A stretch of DNA of 64,000 nucleotides from Oenococcus sicerae (GCF_004102045.2 NZ_CP029684.2:248001-312000), one strand, 5' to 3'. Counted from the first letter of the stretch, positions 27,058 to 36,819 are shown. Program-made: numbers and translations. Notes: a model not told the origin generated them from the letters alone.

Positions 27058-27933
27058 TTAATTGTGCTTCTCCTCTGAAATTCTCAATAAATACTGACCA
27101 TAGTCATTTTTCTTTAAGGGCTGAGCTAATTCGCGTAAATGATCAACGGAAATATAACCCATGCGATACGCGATTTCTTCTAGTGACGCTACTTTTAAAT
27201 TCTGCTGTTTTTGAATTGTGGCAATAAAATTAGAAGCTCTTAATAACGAGTCGTGTGTACCTGTATCCAACCAGGCAAAACCGCGTCCCATGACCTTGAC
27301 ATCCAAATCACCGCGTCGTAGATATTCAGCATTAATATCCGAAATTTCCAGTTCGCCGCGTGGAGACGGCTGTATGTGTTTGGCAATATCAACAACATCA
27401 TTGTCATAAAAATAAAGACCTGTCACTGCATAATTGGATTTCGGCTTTGACGGCTTTTCAACAATCGATAATGCGTGTCCTTGATCATCGAAATCTACCA
27501 CGCCAAAGCGCTCAGGGTCTTTGACTTGATAGCCAAAAACAGTGGCCCCCCGCTCCTTGCTTTCAGCCTCCTGGAGAAGCTTGGACAAGCCAGCACCGTA
27601 GAAAATATTATCGCCCAACACCAAAGCGACTGAATCGTCACCAATAAAATCATCAGCGAGAATAAAGGCTTCAGCTAAACCATTTGGCGCCGGTTGGACT
27701 TTGTAGCCGATATGCAGACCAAGTGTCGAACCATCGCCGAATAGTTCTTGAAACTGGGGCAGAAATTCTGCTGTACTGATCAATAAAATATCTTTGATAC
27801 CGGCCAGCATCAAGACAGACATCGGATAGTAAATCATCGGTTTGTCGTAAATCGGCACTAATTGTTTGCTCGTTGCCTTTGTGATCGGGTAAAGACGCGT
27901 CCCCGAACCGCCGGCTAAAATAATACCTTTCAT
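27058..27933 (-). CDS. rfbA: Glucose-1-phosphate thymidylyltransferase
   Basis: 291 residues, first enzyme of dTDP-L-rhamnose synthesis: glucose-1-phosphate and dTTP to dTDP-glucose. [22 protein letters not shown] is the nucleotide-binding signature; [10 protein letters not shown] and [12 protein letters not shown] are the sugar-phosphate and metal sites. The second of two adjacent ATGs (27933) is used because GAAAGG sits 6 bases before it. The promoter probably lies at TATACT near 27965. Rhamnose-rich wall polysaccharide fits the nearby glycosyltransferases. Confidence 0.96.
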   Translation of the reverse strand: MKGIILAGGSGTRLYPITKATSKQLVPIYDKPMIYYPMSVLMLAGIKDILLISTAEFLPQFQELFGDGSTLGLHIGYKVQPAPNGLAEAFILADDFIGDDSVALVLGDNIFYGAGLSKLLQEAESKERGATVFGYQVKDPERFGVVDFDDQGHALSIVEKPSKPKSNYAVTGLYFYDNDVVDIAKHIQPSPRGELEISDINAEYLRRGDLDVKVMGRGFAWLDTGTHDSLLRASNFIATIQKQQNLKVASLEEIAYRMGYISVDHLRELAQPLKKNDYGQYLLRISEEKHN

Positions 27934-27978
27934 CATTTGCCTTTCTTTTGCAATTTAATTTCAGTATACTAACTTTAA

Positions 27979-28002
27979 TTCGCATAATGCTGCTTATGCG
28001 AA
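27979..28002. repeat. Perfect 9-bp inverted repeat between rfbA and fic
   Basis: TTCGCATAA-tgctgc-TTATGCGAA. No T-run on either side, so it is more like an operator or an RNA hairpin than a terminator. It lies just upstream of the candidate -10 (TATACT) of the rfb operon, in the 179-base gap to fic. The rest of that gap is A/T-rich without clear structure. Confidence 0.45.
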
Positions 28003-28112
28003 AATTATCAACTAAATGAAATATTAATTCTTCAATTTATGAATTTTTGACGATATTTAAGTCATAATAATGTTTATATTTTATTATTTTAAATATTTTA
28101 AGGAAATTAGCC

Positions 28113-29345
28113 ATGGTCTATAAAACACTCAAAACAGTTGCCTACGAGACACATCATGATTTCAAAGCAGTCGCAAACGAATATGATCGACGTTTTCACA
28201 GCTACGGTACTTTTAAAACTGGTCTTTTTCCATACTTGTCCGCTCAAGCAATCTTGTCTGGCGATCAGCGCGAACTTTTTGTTGTGCCCCTTCGAGAAAT
28301 CGCGATCAGCTCCGAACGCATCCGCTACAACTCCGACGAACTCATAGCACTGCTGGCCCAAATGCCAAGCACAGCCCGAGGGCTTTATATTCAAAAGCAA
28401 ATGATCAATGAGATACTAGCAAACAACCAGTTAGCCGGTTTGAAAAATAGTCCTAATGAAGTTGAGATCGCAATCAAAGCGTTGGACACAAACAGCTATC
28501 GAGAAATTCGTTTTGCCGCTATGGCAAAGATGTATCAAGCAATCATTGATCATGATTATCAGCGTATCGAAAGTCCGATCGATATTCGGAAAATTTATGA
28601 TCAGCTATTACATGGTCTTATTAAACATGAGCAGTTACCCGATGGTGCTTTTTTTCGTAGCCGAACCAGTGTTATCAAGCATTCTGATGATGAGATCGGC
28701 TATCAGCTGCCAGGTGATCAGGAGGATCTGGAAAGGCGAATCGGTCAATGGCTAAAATTCATTTCAAATAAGAATATTCCTTTCTTACTAAAAGGGCTGC
28801 TCGCTCATGGCTGTTTTGAAAATCTGCATCCCTTTTATGATGGCAATGGTCAAACTGGTCGTTACATCCTATCGTTATATTTAGCACGCAAGCTAGATAT
28901 TGTGAGCGGTCTGAATGTTTCACAAATGATCGCCAAAAGCCCAGACAGCTATAACAAAGCCGCTATAGCCTTTAGTGATGCAGAAAATTTCGCCGAGGGC
29001 AGTTCTTTTGTGGCTGATCTGTTGGAAATGATCGAAGAAAGACAACGAACTGTTATTGAAAATTTAACTGGCAAACTAAAAAAACTGACCGATTTGAATC
29101 AAAAGATCCAAACATTGTATCCGGTCAATTCAAGCGGTTATTTTGTGTTAAATCTATTGGCACAGTCAGCCCTTTTTTCAGCTAGTCAAACTAGCGGCCT
29201 GCTTGATCGTGATATTTTAAAGCATGCTCAGAATGGTCACCAGTCAAAACGGGCAGTTAATTTTGCCATTAAAGCATTAGTCAGCAGCAAGCAGATCGTC
29301 ACGATCAAAAAAAATCCAGGTCAGCATCTAATCAATATTCTTTGA
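28113..29345 (+). CDS. Fic-domain protein (putative AMP-transferase) with altered motifs
   Basis: 410 residues. The Fic motif is at 239-250: HPFYDGNGQTGR, matching HPFx(D/E)GNGRxxR except Gln247 in place of the first Arg. Catalytic His239 is kept. In related proteins an N-terminal inhibitory helix reads SNQIEG; here the matching stretch at about 104-109 is NNQLAG, so the inhibitory Glu would be Ala108. The C-terminal 330-410 region resembles a winged helix. Fic proteins usually attach AMP to a hydroxyl side chain of a target. No antitoxin partner is adjacent. Shine-Dalgarno AAGGA lies 8 bases upstream. It overlaps the end of the next gene by 18 bases. Confidence 0.8.
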   Translation: MVYKTLKTVAYETHHDFKAVANEYDRRFHSYGTFKTGLFPYLSAQAILSGDQRELFVVPLREIAISSERIRYNSDELIALLAQMPSTARGLYIQKQMINEILANNQLAGLKNSPNEVEIAIKALDTNSYREIRFAAMAKMYQAIIDHDYQRIESPIDIRKIYDQLLHGLIKHEQLPDGAFFRSRTSVIKHSDDEIGYQLPGDQEDLERRIGQWLKFISNKNIPFLLKGLLAHGCFENLHPFYDGNGQTGRYILSLYLARKLDIVSGLNVSQMIAKSPDSYNKAAIAFSDAENFAEGSSFVADLLEMIEERQRTVIENLTGKLKKLTDLNQKIQTLYPVNSSGYFVLNLLAQSALFSASQTSGLLDRDILKHAQNGHQSKRAVNFAIKALVSSKQIVTIKKNPGQHLINIL

Positions 29346-30203
29346 GGAGCCAAACTTTTGAATTTTTTGATTCACGATTTGTTTGAAATCAGCTTCTAGG
29401 CCTTCGATTTCCGATTGGTCGTCATGAAAATGTTTTGCTATTTCGGATAAATAACGGATAAAATTCGGATTTTCTTTTGGCAGACCAAGAAATAAATTCT
29501 GATTGGCCCTTTTTTCCATTTGCCAAGTACTATCAGCTCGGATGCGGCGGATAAATAAGGATTCGTGTAAATGATAAAGCGACCCGCGAATGATCGCAGC
29601 CAGCCAAGCTGCTTGATCATGTGTTTGTGATAAGCCATTGAAATCAATCGTAATTTCTCTAAAAATATCGATCGTTGATTTAACGATCGAACTTCTTAAG
29701 GCCATGCCACAACCGGGACGATAAATAGCTAAATTGTTTAACGTGAGCGCAATTTTATATAGCTTTTCAGCAACAATTTCTTCTTCGATCTGCCGTACAA
29801 ACAATAATTTTTGATCAGCTGGTATGATTTCATAATCAGAGACGAGTACTTCCATTTCATCTACAGCAGCAAAACTAGCCAAGCTAGCGGCCACTTTATC
29901 ATGCCGCCAAATATCATCTTGATCACTATAAAAAATAACATCTGTCTTGCTAGCCGCCAGCATATCGATGAAATTTTCCCGCCAGCCTTTTCTTTGTGGA
30001 TTAATTTGAAAATCCCAATGATCAGCGAGTCCGTGCAAACGGATAAAATCTTCTACGATCGTTGCTGTATCATCACTAGACCGATCATCACGAATCAGCA
30101 CTTTGGTAACAGGAACAGTTTGTTCAAAAATTGACTGGAGCTGCTCGTAGATATATTCAGAACCGTTATAACTAGCCATGATGACAGTCGATGTTAATCC
30201 CAT
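29328..30203 (-). CDS. GT2 glycosyltransferase (rhamnosyltransferase-like)
   Basis: 291 residues. GT-A fold: STVIMASYNGSEYIYEQLQS, LIRDDRSSDDT, and the metal-binding DQDDIW near 95. No membrane spans. It is a close paralogue of the gene at 42370 (same length; shared blocks include RKGWR-NF-DM and SDQDD-W). Such enzymes add sugars, often rhamnose, to wall polysaccharide; nearness to the rfb genes supports this. Ribosome site AGAGGTGAG. A cre-like TGTAAGCGGTTTTA (13 of 14) lies at 30224-30237 upstream. Confidence 0.82.
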   Translation of the reverse strand: MGLTSTVIMASYNGSEYIYEQLQSIFEQTVPVTKVLIRDDRSSDDTATIVEDFIRLHGLADHWDFQINPQRKGWRENFIDMLAASKTDVIFYSDQDDIWRHDKVAASLASFAAVDEMEVLVSDYEIIPADQKLLFVRQIEEEIVAEKLYKIALTLNNLAIYRPGCGMALRSSIVKSTIDIFREITIDFNGLSQTHDQAAWLAAIIRGSLYHLHESLFIRRIRADSTWQMEKRANQNLFLGLPKENPNFIRYLSEIAKHFHDDQSEIEGLEADFKQIVNQKIQKFGSSKNID

Positions 30204-30293
30204 TTCTCACCTCTTAATCACATTGTAAGCGGTTTTAAAAAAACGCGCTTGCTTGTCACCTCTATTGCTTGAAAGTCAAGCTTAAATCTTAAT

Positions 30294-30321
30294 AAAAAAA
30301 GGAAGACCCCTTCAGTCTTCC
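30294..30321 (-). terminator. Terminator of the PTS-transketolase operon
   Basis: GGAAGAC / GTCTTCC (30301-30307, 30315-30321) with seven T after it on the minus strand, 37 bases past the transketolase stop. Confidence 0.9.
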
Positions 30322-30358
30322 AGATTTAATAATCAAATATTCATAAGAGTTAATGGAT

Positions 30359-32395
30359 TTAGTTGATAAATAATTCTGCGTTCTGTTTAGCCACCTCCTT
30401 CATAACGCTGACAATATTTTCTGTTGTGAAACCATAATCCTTTATAACATCATCAGCCTTACCAGATTTGCCAAAACGATCAACGCCGATGTTAGCTCCG
30501 AAAAGACCCGTATAACGCGCCCAGCCAAAGGTTGATCCCATTTCAATCGAAACGCGATTAAAAATTTTCTTCGGCAGAATACTTTCCTTGTAATCTTCGC
30601 TTTGTCTTTCAAAAGCATTCATGCTAGGCATTGAAACAACTGAAACATCCAATTTCTGTTTGCTTAATTCAGCTTGAGCCTCAATTGCGAGGTGGAGTTC
30701 AGAGCCGCTTGCGATTAAGATGCCATCAGGAATATTTTTTTGGGATGGGGAAACGATATAAGCACCTTTATCAACGGGCGAGTCTTTAGTCTGTTTCAGG
30801 ATTGGCAGCTTTTGTCTGGACGTAACGATCGCGACCGGATGATCGGTGATCTTAGCCACTGTTTGCCAGACTGCCAAAGTCTCGTGAGCATCTGCAGGCC
30901 GGTAAAGATCAAAAGCAGGAATTGATCTGAGAGCCGCTAACTGCTCAATTGGTTCATGTGTCGGCCCATCTTCACCAACAGCGAGCGAATCATGGGAAAA
31001 AATAAAAATTGATGGTAATTTTTGCAACGCCGCCAGCCTGATCGCTGGTTTCATATAATCACTAAAAACAAAGAAAGTCGAAGCAAAGGCACGACTGCCG
31101 CCATGTAACAGAATGCCATTCGTAATAGCTGCCATCGCAAACTCGCGCACACCGTAAAACACATTCTGACCATACGGCGTTAAATCTGTAAAATTAAATT
31201 TCCCTTTTAAATAGGTTTTGTTCGAAGAAGATAAATCAGCCGAGCCACCCCAAAATGTTGGATTCTCATCAGCGATCGTATCCATAATTTCAGAGCTAAC
31301 AACCCGAGTAGCAAGTTCCTGATTGTCAGATTCTTTTAAATGAAAAGATTTGATTTTTAAAACCTGATTATCATCTTTTAACTGCTTGGCCAATTTTGGG
31401 AAAGCTTTCTCATAAAGTTCAAAGGATCGCTGCCAAGACTGATAATAATCATCTTTATCCTCATGACTACTATTGAACAAGTCGTAAACATCAGACGGAA
31501 TCTCAAAGGGTTCATATTGCCAGTGATAAAAATCCCTCGTCTTAGCAACGTTTTCTAGACCAATTGCAGCGCCATGTACTTGGTTCGTGCCCTGTAAAGG
31601 TGTACCATAACCAATTACCGTTTTGATTTCAATCAAAGAAGGGCTGTCGCTTCTCTTGGCTGTATCGATCGCTTCATTAATATCCATGAGGTTATTGCCA
31701 TCAGAAACAAGTTGGTAATCCCATCCATCGCCAAGTGCCCTATGACGAATTTTTTCATTCGTAGAAAGGCCTAGTGGTCCGTCCAGTGAAACATCATTTG
31801 AATCAAACAAAACAATTAGTTTGTTCAATTTTTTCTCACCGGCAATCGCCATAGCCTCTTGGCTGATGCCTTCCATTAGATCGCCGTCACCAACGATCAC
31901 ATAAGTTTCATGATCAAAAATATTAAATCCAGGACGATTATAGCCCGCCGATAAATGTTTCTCAGCCATTGCCATGCCAACTGCCATGGCCAAACCCTGT
32001 CCCAGCGGACCCGTCGTTGCATCAACACCCGGTGTGTGCTGCCATTCAGGATGGCCCGGTGTCAACGAATCAAGCTGACGAAATCGTTTTAGATCATTAA
32101 TACCAACACCGAAGCCATTTAAATGAAGCAGGCTATACAGCATCGCTGACCCATGGCCGGCACTCAATACAAAGCGATCACGGTTAATCCAATAAGGGTC
32201 TTCGGGATTAAAGTGCATGAATTTCTGCCAAACCGTATAAGCCATTGGCGCAGCATCAAGCGGCAACCCAGGATGACCAGAATTTGCTTTTTGAATCATA
32301 TCAAGGCTAAGAAAACGAATTGCGTTAACAGCTTTTTCTTCGTCTTGATGGCTTGTATCTCTAAAAGATTTATTTTCTAATTGCGTGCCAGACAT
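30359..32395 (-). CDS. tkt: Transketolase
   Basis: 678 residues, full length. Thiamine-diphosphate site GDGDLMEG...FDSNDVSLDG, N-terminal SGHPGLPLDAAPMAY, substrate-side GHGSAMLYSLLHL, and the central HDSLAVGEDGPTHEP with the pyrimidine domain FVFSDYMKPAIRLAAL. It moves two-carbon units between pentose and triose/hexose phosphates. It follows the IIC gene of an ascorbate-type PTS by 37 bases and very likely shares its promoter, which suggests that the PTS sugar ends up as a pentose phosphate. Ribosome site AAGGAGGAC. Confidence 0.95.
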   Translation of the reverse strand: MSGTQLENKSFRDTSHQDEEKAVNAIRFLSLDMIQKANSGHPGLPLDAAPMAYTVWQKFMHFNPEDPYWINRDRFVLSAGHGSAMLYSLLHLNGFGVGINDLKRFRQLDSLTPGHPEWQHTPGVDATTGPLGQGLAMAVGMAMAEKHLSAGYNRPGFNIFDHETYVIVGDGDLMEGISQEAMAIAGEKKLNKLIVLFDSNDVSLDGPLGLSTNEKIRHRALGDGWDYQLVSDGNNLMDINEAIDTAKRSDSPSLIEIKTVIGYGTPLQGTNQVHGAAIGLENVAKTRDFYHWQYEPFEIPSDVYDLFNSSHEDKDDYYQSWQRSFELYEKAFPKLAKQLKDDNQVLKIKSFHLKESDNQELATRVVSSEIMDTIADENPTFWGGSADLSSSNKTYLKGKFNFTDLTPYGQNVFYGVREFAMAAITNGILLHGGSRAFASTFFVFSDYMKPAIRLAALQKLPSIFIFSHDSLAVGEDGPTHEPIEQLAALRSIPAFDLYRPADAHETLAVWQTVAKITDHPVAIVTSRQKLPILKQTKDSPVDKGAYIVSPSQKNIPDGILIASGSELHLAIEAQAELSKQKLDVSVVSMPSMNAFERQSEDYKESILPKKIFNRVSIEMGSTFGWARYTGLFGANIGVDRFGKSGKADDVIKDYGFTTENIVSVMKEVAKQNAELFIN

Positions 32396-32432
32396 CTTGT
32401 CCTCCTTATTTATTGATTAACACTTACTCTAT

Positions 32433-33804
32433 TTACTTAGCAGCAAGCGTTTGTGATTTGTCTTTGGCATTCAAAGCCATTGAAGTTAGAATAACCACAA
32501 CTAGAAATGCTAAAATACCAGTTACTAAAGCGGCAGAACCGAAGCTTCCCAGCTTGCCAATAATAATCCCAGGAATCAGATAATCAGTATCTGCAAAAGT
32601 TGATGCGGCTAATTTAAGAGATCCAAGCACAGGAAGAATAAACAATGGTAACCAAGAGATAAGCAAGCTATTGAATGCCGATCCTAAAATAGCGCCACGA
32701 CGTCCACCTGTTGAGTTGCCATAAATACCTGCAGCCGCTCCACAGAAGAAATGGCCAACAACACCAGGAATAATCACAACCGTTCCTAGACCGATCATCA
32801 CAAACATGCTTAACGTTCCAACTATAAAACTCGTGAAGAATCCGATTAAAACAGCATTCGGTGCGTACGAAAAAATAATTGGTACATCAAGCGCAGGTTT
32901 GGAGTTAGGAACAAGCTTTTTTTGCAATTCCTTGAAAAGCTGGAACTATTTCGCCAAGAATCATACGAACACCTTGTAAAACAACAACGAATCCTGCCGC
33001 AAAGGTACCGGCCTGAATAACGGAAAAGATTATATAATTCGTTCCATCGCTCAAATTGGTTTCGATGTAATGGGGGCCAGCAGAAATAGCCAGAATGACA
33101 TACACAATTGCCATCAAGATCGTGATTGAAACAGTTGAATCACGTAAGAATCCCAAACTTTTAGGAATTTTTAAATCCTCAGTGCTTTTACTGCTATCTC
33201 CAAATAGCTTACCGATCAAACCGGCTGCAGCATAGCCAATGTTTCCCGTATGGCCCATTGCAACTTTGTCACCTTTGGTTATTTTGCGCATGAAAGGCTG
33301 GCATAGTGCCGGTGTGACTGTAAGCAAAGTTCCTTCAAAAATGCCACCTAGCAAAATCGTCTGCCAACCAGTTCCTAATCCCGCAGAAATCAAAATGATT
33401 GCAGAAAGACAGGACATATATAGCATTGCCTGGCCAGTCAGGAATATATATTTGAACCTTGTAAATCTTGCTAACAGAATATTCACGATCATGCCTGTTA
33501 GCATTATTAAAGCAGTTGGTGTACCAAATTTCACCAGTGCGATCGCCACAACTGCTTCATTTGAAGGAACTACTCCCTGTACATGAAGAGCAAATTGGAA
33601 CATTTTTGCAAATGGCGTTAAAGAATTAACTAAAATTCCAGCTCCACCAACAAGAACCAAAAAACCAGCAAAAGTTTTAATCGTACCAGCAACCACTTCG
33701 TTTGCTTTCTTTTTTTGGAGCAGCAAACCAATCATCGAGATCAAGGCCACAAGAATTGCGGGTTGACTCGCAATAGACACAAATAATTCTAGAATATTTT
33801 TCAT
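32433..33804 (-). pseudogene. ulaA: PTS ascorbate-type IIC (UlaA/SgaT), frameshifted at an A7 run
   Basis: Two frames together spell one UlaA-type permease of 456 residues. The N-terminal 299 residues (33804-32905) end GEIVPAFQGIAKKACS; the rest continues as KKLVPNSKPALDVPIIF in the +1 frame (32927-32433). The break is a run of seven A on the minus strand (plus 32917-32923); six A would restore IAKKLVPN. About eleven membrane spans, with the family stretches GHTGNIGYAAAGL and GLGTVVIIPGVVGHFFCGA. It imports and phosphorylates its sugar with IIA and IIB. Either a real null allele, a slippage-prone switch, or a read error. Confidence 0.85.
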
Positions 33805-33806
33805 AA

Positions 33807-34124
33807 TTATCCTTTGGATTGTTCTTCGGTATGAAGAATGTTATTTTTATCAAGAATTTCATTCAATTTCCGTTTTGTTTCATCGGCATCAATAATTGAA
33901 TTTAATAAAACGATTTTTTCTTTGGGCAAATTGCTCAAGGCTGTTTCAAGCGTACTTTCAATGAAAAAATAATCAGCAGCATCTGGTGTTGCAGAACCCA
34001 CATCCATATGGGAAAGCTCAAAATCTTCAAGGTTTAAGCCTTCAGCTTCAAGCGTATTTTGAATATTCATTTGAACCATAAAACTAGTTCCTAACCCCGA
34101 TTGACACACAGCGGCAAGTTTCAT
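33807..34124 (-). CDS. ulaB: PTS ascorbate-type IIB component
   Basis: 105 residues. Phospho-cysteine Cys7 in VCQSGLGTSFM, the lactose/ascorbate IIB loop. It passes phosphate from IIA to the sugar on IIC. Two bases separate it from IIC. The tail EEQSKG is short and polar. Intact. Confidence 0.92.
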   Translation of the reverse strand: MKLAAVCQSGLGTSFMVQMNIQNTLEAEGLNLEDFELSHMDVGSATPDAADYFFIESTLETALSNLPKEKIVLLNSIIDADETKRKLNEILDKNNILHTEEQSKG

Positions 34125-34163
34125 TTTTATATCTTCTTTCCTAATATTTAAATTGATACATAA

Positions 34164-34610
34164 TTAATTAACGTTTTTTATAATTTTAAAAATATCTTCA
34201 CTACTGTTAGCGGACAGCAGTTTTACAACATTATCAGAATTCGTCAATAATTTAGTAAGATCTTTGATTGACTCTAAGTGGCTCGTTGAATCAATAGCCG
34301 CCAGCACAAACCACAAATTAATCATGTGATCCTGGGACGTTAAGGCAATGGAATCATTAGTTTTTAGCAATGCCATGCCTACTCGGTTCACATTGCCATC
34401 TGGTTGTGAATGAGCCAATGCTATTTGTGGACCGATATTTATGTAGGGTCCTTCTCTTTGAACAACATTTATCATCGATTCAATATATCCATGTTGAATT
34501 GTCCCGTTATCTAACAATGGTTTAGATGCCGTTGCAATAGCTTGCTCCCAACTCAAACCATAGCCGCTGATCACTGTAATTGTTTTCTCATTTAATAAAT
34601 CAGAAAGCAC
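34164..34610 (-). CDS. ulaC: PTS IIA component (mannitol/ascorbate type)
   Basis: 148 residues. Phospho-histidine His67 in GPQIALAHSQPDGNVN, as in the PTS EIIA type-2 fold; NIGPQIALAH and WFVLAAIDSTSHLESI are typical. First gene of the operon IIA-IIB-IIC-tkt. A similar EIIA module is fused to the C-terminus of the divergent regulator. GGAGGTG is the ribosome site. Confidence 0.9.
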   Translation of the reverse strand: MLSDLLNEKTITVISGYGLSWEQAIATASKPLLDNGTIQHGYIESMINVVQREGPYINIGPQIALAHSQPDGNVNRVGMALLKTNDSIALTSQDHMINLWFVLAAIDSTSHLESIKDLTKLLTNSDNVVKLLSANSSEDIFKIIKNVN

Positions 34611-34649
34611 ATTATCACCTCCTTCCTACTAAATAAGGTTAAAACTTGC

Positions 34650-34663
34650 TGTAAGCGCTAACA
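34650..34663. promoter_or_regulatory. cre site (CcpA box), perfect match
   Basis: TGTAAGCGCTAACA fits TGWAANCGNTNWCA at every defined position. It lies in the 107-base divergent region between the PTS operon and its PRD regulator, so CcpA could repress both when a better sugar is present. Confidence 0.85.
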
Positions 34664-34717
34664 AGTGCAAAAATAACAATATAGGGAGTGCAAAAAGTGC
34701 ACCAGGAGAATATTGCG

Positions 34718-36775
34718 ATGTACATTTCAAAAAACAGAAACGTCAATCAAATGTTTAATCTTTTTATCCACTCGCGAGGTTTGATTACAATATCCGAATT
34801 CGAAAAACAATTGTCTTTATCTCGAAGATCGGTTTATTATTCAATAAAAAAACTGAACCAGCTTCTTGAAGAAAATCAGCTCGATAAAATACAAAATATC
34901 AAAAATTTAGGTTTTTATTTAACAAAAGATGCCATATCGCATCTCGCAGAATCCGAAAAAATAATTACAACGAGAAACGAGGATCTTTATAATTTTTCTA
35001 AGAAGCAAAGAGTGGAAACAATAATTTGGCTATTAATTAACAAAGAAAAAGTATCATTAACATCAATTGAAAATAAATTCAACGTCAGCAGAAATACAGC
35101 TGATCAGGACTTCAAAGCAATCAGCAAAATTCTCATTAACTATAAACTTGTGCTATCAAAAAATAGTACCGGGCACTCAATTTCGGGTACTGAAATTCAA
35201 AAAAGAAATTGGGTATATGAGCAGTTTTCGAAAGAAGATCCGATTTTGTTCTCATTGTTAGCTAAAAGAATTAATTCAATTCAAAACATCAGTCCGTTCT
35301 TAAAAGAATTTGAAAGAATGACAGGGAATTTTTTTACAGATGATGCTTTTATCTGTTTGAGTGCATATTTAGATTGGTACATTGATAGAATTCAAGATCC
35401 GGTCAACCGATTAAATAATACTAAGATTATTCCAAGCAATTTGATAGCACTTGAATGGGCGCAAAAATTCCTATTTAAGAATAAAGTTGTTAATTTAGGC
35501 GAAGCCAACTATTTAATTAATACGGTTCATTCAGGTCAATTTAATAAAGCCAATAAACAATATGGTGGTATACAAGAAATATTACCAATCGCAAAGAAAA
35601 TAATTTTTAGATTCAATCGTATTGCTGGCGTTAATTTAAAGTTAGACTCTCTACAAGTCAATTTAGCAACTCATCTCCTAGCAACCTACTATAGAATTAA
35701 ATACGATATTTCTTACAAGCATCCTAATTTAAATTCAATTAAGCATAAATATAATCAGCTATTCTCTTTCGCACAATATTCAGTCAGGCCGTTTGAGGAT
35801 TTCCTAAAAAAGGAAATTCCTGACGATGAAATTGCCTTAATCACGCTTTATTTCGGTGGTGAAATTAAAGCTATAGAAGACGCTAACCTAAAGAAACAAA
35901 AAGCAAAAGTCATGATCGTCTGCTCTAGCGGAATAGGTACTTCTAGAATATTAAAACAACAGTTGGAAGAAAAATTCCCTAATGTATCTTTTTCAAAGCC
36001 TTTAAATACACTTAGCTATGAAAATTCATCATTAGAAGGAATTGAATTAATTATTTCGACAATAGCGATTAAGAACAGCAATAATATCAAAGTCATAAAA
36101 GTTTCGGCTATTCCAAATGATAATGATTGGAAAATGATAGAAGCAGCCTTAAAAAGCAAGAAATTACTTAGTACACAAAATACAAGAATAAATATAGAAG
36201 GACTTTTAGATATTATTTCTGAGTATGCACGTATCGAAGATATTGATGGTTTGACAAAATCTATTAAACATTACCTAGAATATTCTTCGTCGGAACTTAA
36301 AAAAATCAAAAATCCAGTGTTAAGCAAAGTAGGCAATACGATTGGTGACATTTTTACACGTGCTAATACATCGTTTTTTGATCATGCGGAAAACTTTAAA
36401 CAGGCACTATATTTAGCTTTTCAACCACTAGTCAAAAATGGTTTAATTGAGGACAGATATATCGAAAAAATATATAATTTAACAGAAAAATATGGTCCCT
36501 ATATGGTTATCGCAGACAATGTTCTCTTAGCACATGCACGTCCAGGGGATGGTGTTAACAAGACAGCTTTCTCCTTTTTGCTATTAAAGAATCCAGTGTT
36601 TATTGAAAAAAAAGAAACTAAGATCCCAATCAAAATCATTATTGGTTTTGGTACTGTAGATACTACCAGCCATCTTGAAAAGCTCAATCTAATCATGAAA
36701 ATCTTGCAAAATAAGCTATTAATGAACCAAATTTTATCAGTTTCAAAAAAAGAAGATCTATTGGAAATAATTTAA
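34718..36775 (+). CDS. PRD-containing transcriptional regulator (BglG/MtlR type) with EIIB and EIIA domains
   Basis: 685 residues from the ATG at 34718 (AGGAG 9 bases upstream; an earlier GTG lacks proper spacing). Order: two helix-turn-helix domains (about 10-60 and 90-150, with SLSRRSVYYSIKKLN and NVSRNTADQDF), two PRDs (about 180-285 and 290-390), an EIIB-like domain with Cys in VCSSGIGTSRI near 400, and a C-terminal EIIA domain with His in LLAHARPGDG near 608. PTS phosphorylation of these His/Cys sites sets its activity. It faces the PTS operon and surely controls it. It is more A/T-rich than the flanking housekeeping genes. Confidence 0.88.
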   Translation: MYISKNRNVNQMFNLFIHSRGLITISEFEKQLSLSRRSVYYSIKKLNQLLEENQLDKIQNIKNLGFYLTKDAISHLAESEKIITTRNEDLYNFSKKQRVETIIWLLINKEKVSLTSIENKFNVSRNTADQDFKAISKILINYKLVLSKNSTGHSISGTEIQKRNWVYEQFSKEDPILFSLLAKRINSIQNISPFLKEFERMTGNFFTDDAFICLSAYLDWYIDRIQDPVNRLNNTKIIPSNLIALEWAQKFLFKNKVVNLGEANYLINTVHSGQFNKANKQYGGIQEILPIAKKIIFRFNRIAGVNLKLDSLQVNLATHLLATYYRIKYDISYKHPNLNSIKHKYNQLFSFAQYSVRPFEDFLKKEIPDDEIALITLYFGGEIKAIEDANLKKQKAKVMIVCSSGIGTSRILKQQLEEKFPNVSFSKPLNTLSYENSSLEGIELIISTIAIKNSNNIKVIKVSAIPNDNDWKMIEAALKSKKLLSTQNTRINIEGLLDIISEYARIEDIDGLTKSIKHYLEYSSSELKKIKNPVLSKVGNTIGDIFTRANTSFFDHAENFKQALYLAFQPLVKNGLIEDRYIEKIYNLTEKYGPYMVIADNVLLAHARPGDGVNKTAFSFLLLKNPVFIEKKETKIPIKIIIGFGTVDTTSHLEKLNLIMKILQNKLLMNQILSVSKKEDLLEII

Positions 36776-36804
36776 ACAAAAAAAATGTCAAAATGACAAT
36801 TTTT
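36776..36804. terminator. Bidirectional terminator
   Basis: AAAATGTCA / TGACAATTTT hairpin flanked by A-runs on one side and T-runs on the other, between the stops of the PRD regulator and the convergent permease gene; works on paper in both directions. Confidence 0.65.
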
Positions 36805-36819
36805 ATAAGCGATAAAAAA

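Noticed and set aside
30224-30237. cre site upstream of the 30203 glycosyltransferase
   Set aside because: 13 of 14 match but a wall glycosyltransferase is an unlikely catabolite-repressed gene and the site is single; kept only as a remark in that gene's entry.
32905-32927. Programmed -1 frameshift in ulaA
   Set aside because: The A7 run fits the heptamer pattern, but a -1 slip leads to the wrong frame; the downstream part is in the +1 frame, so indel, polymerase slippage or read error fits better.
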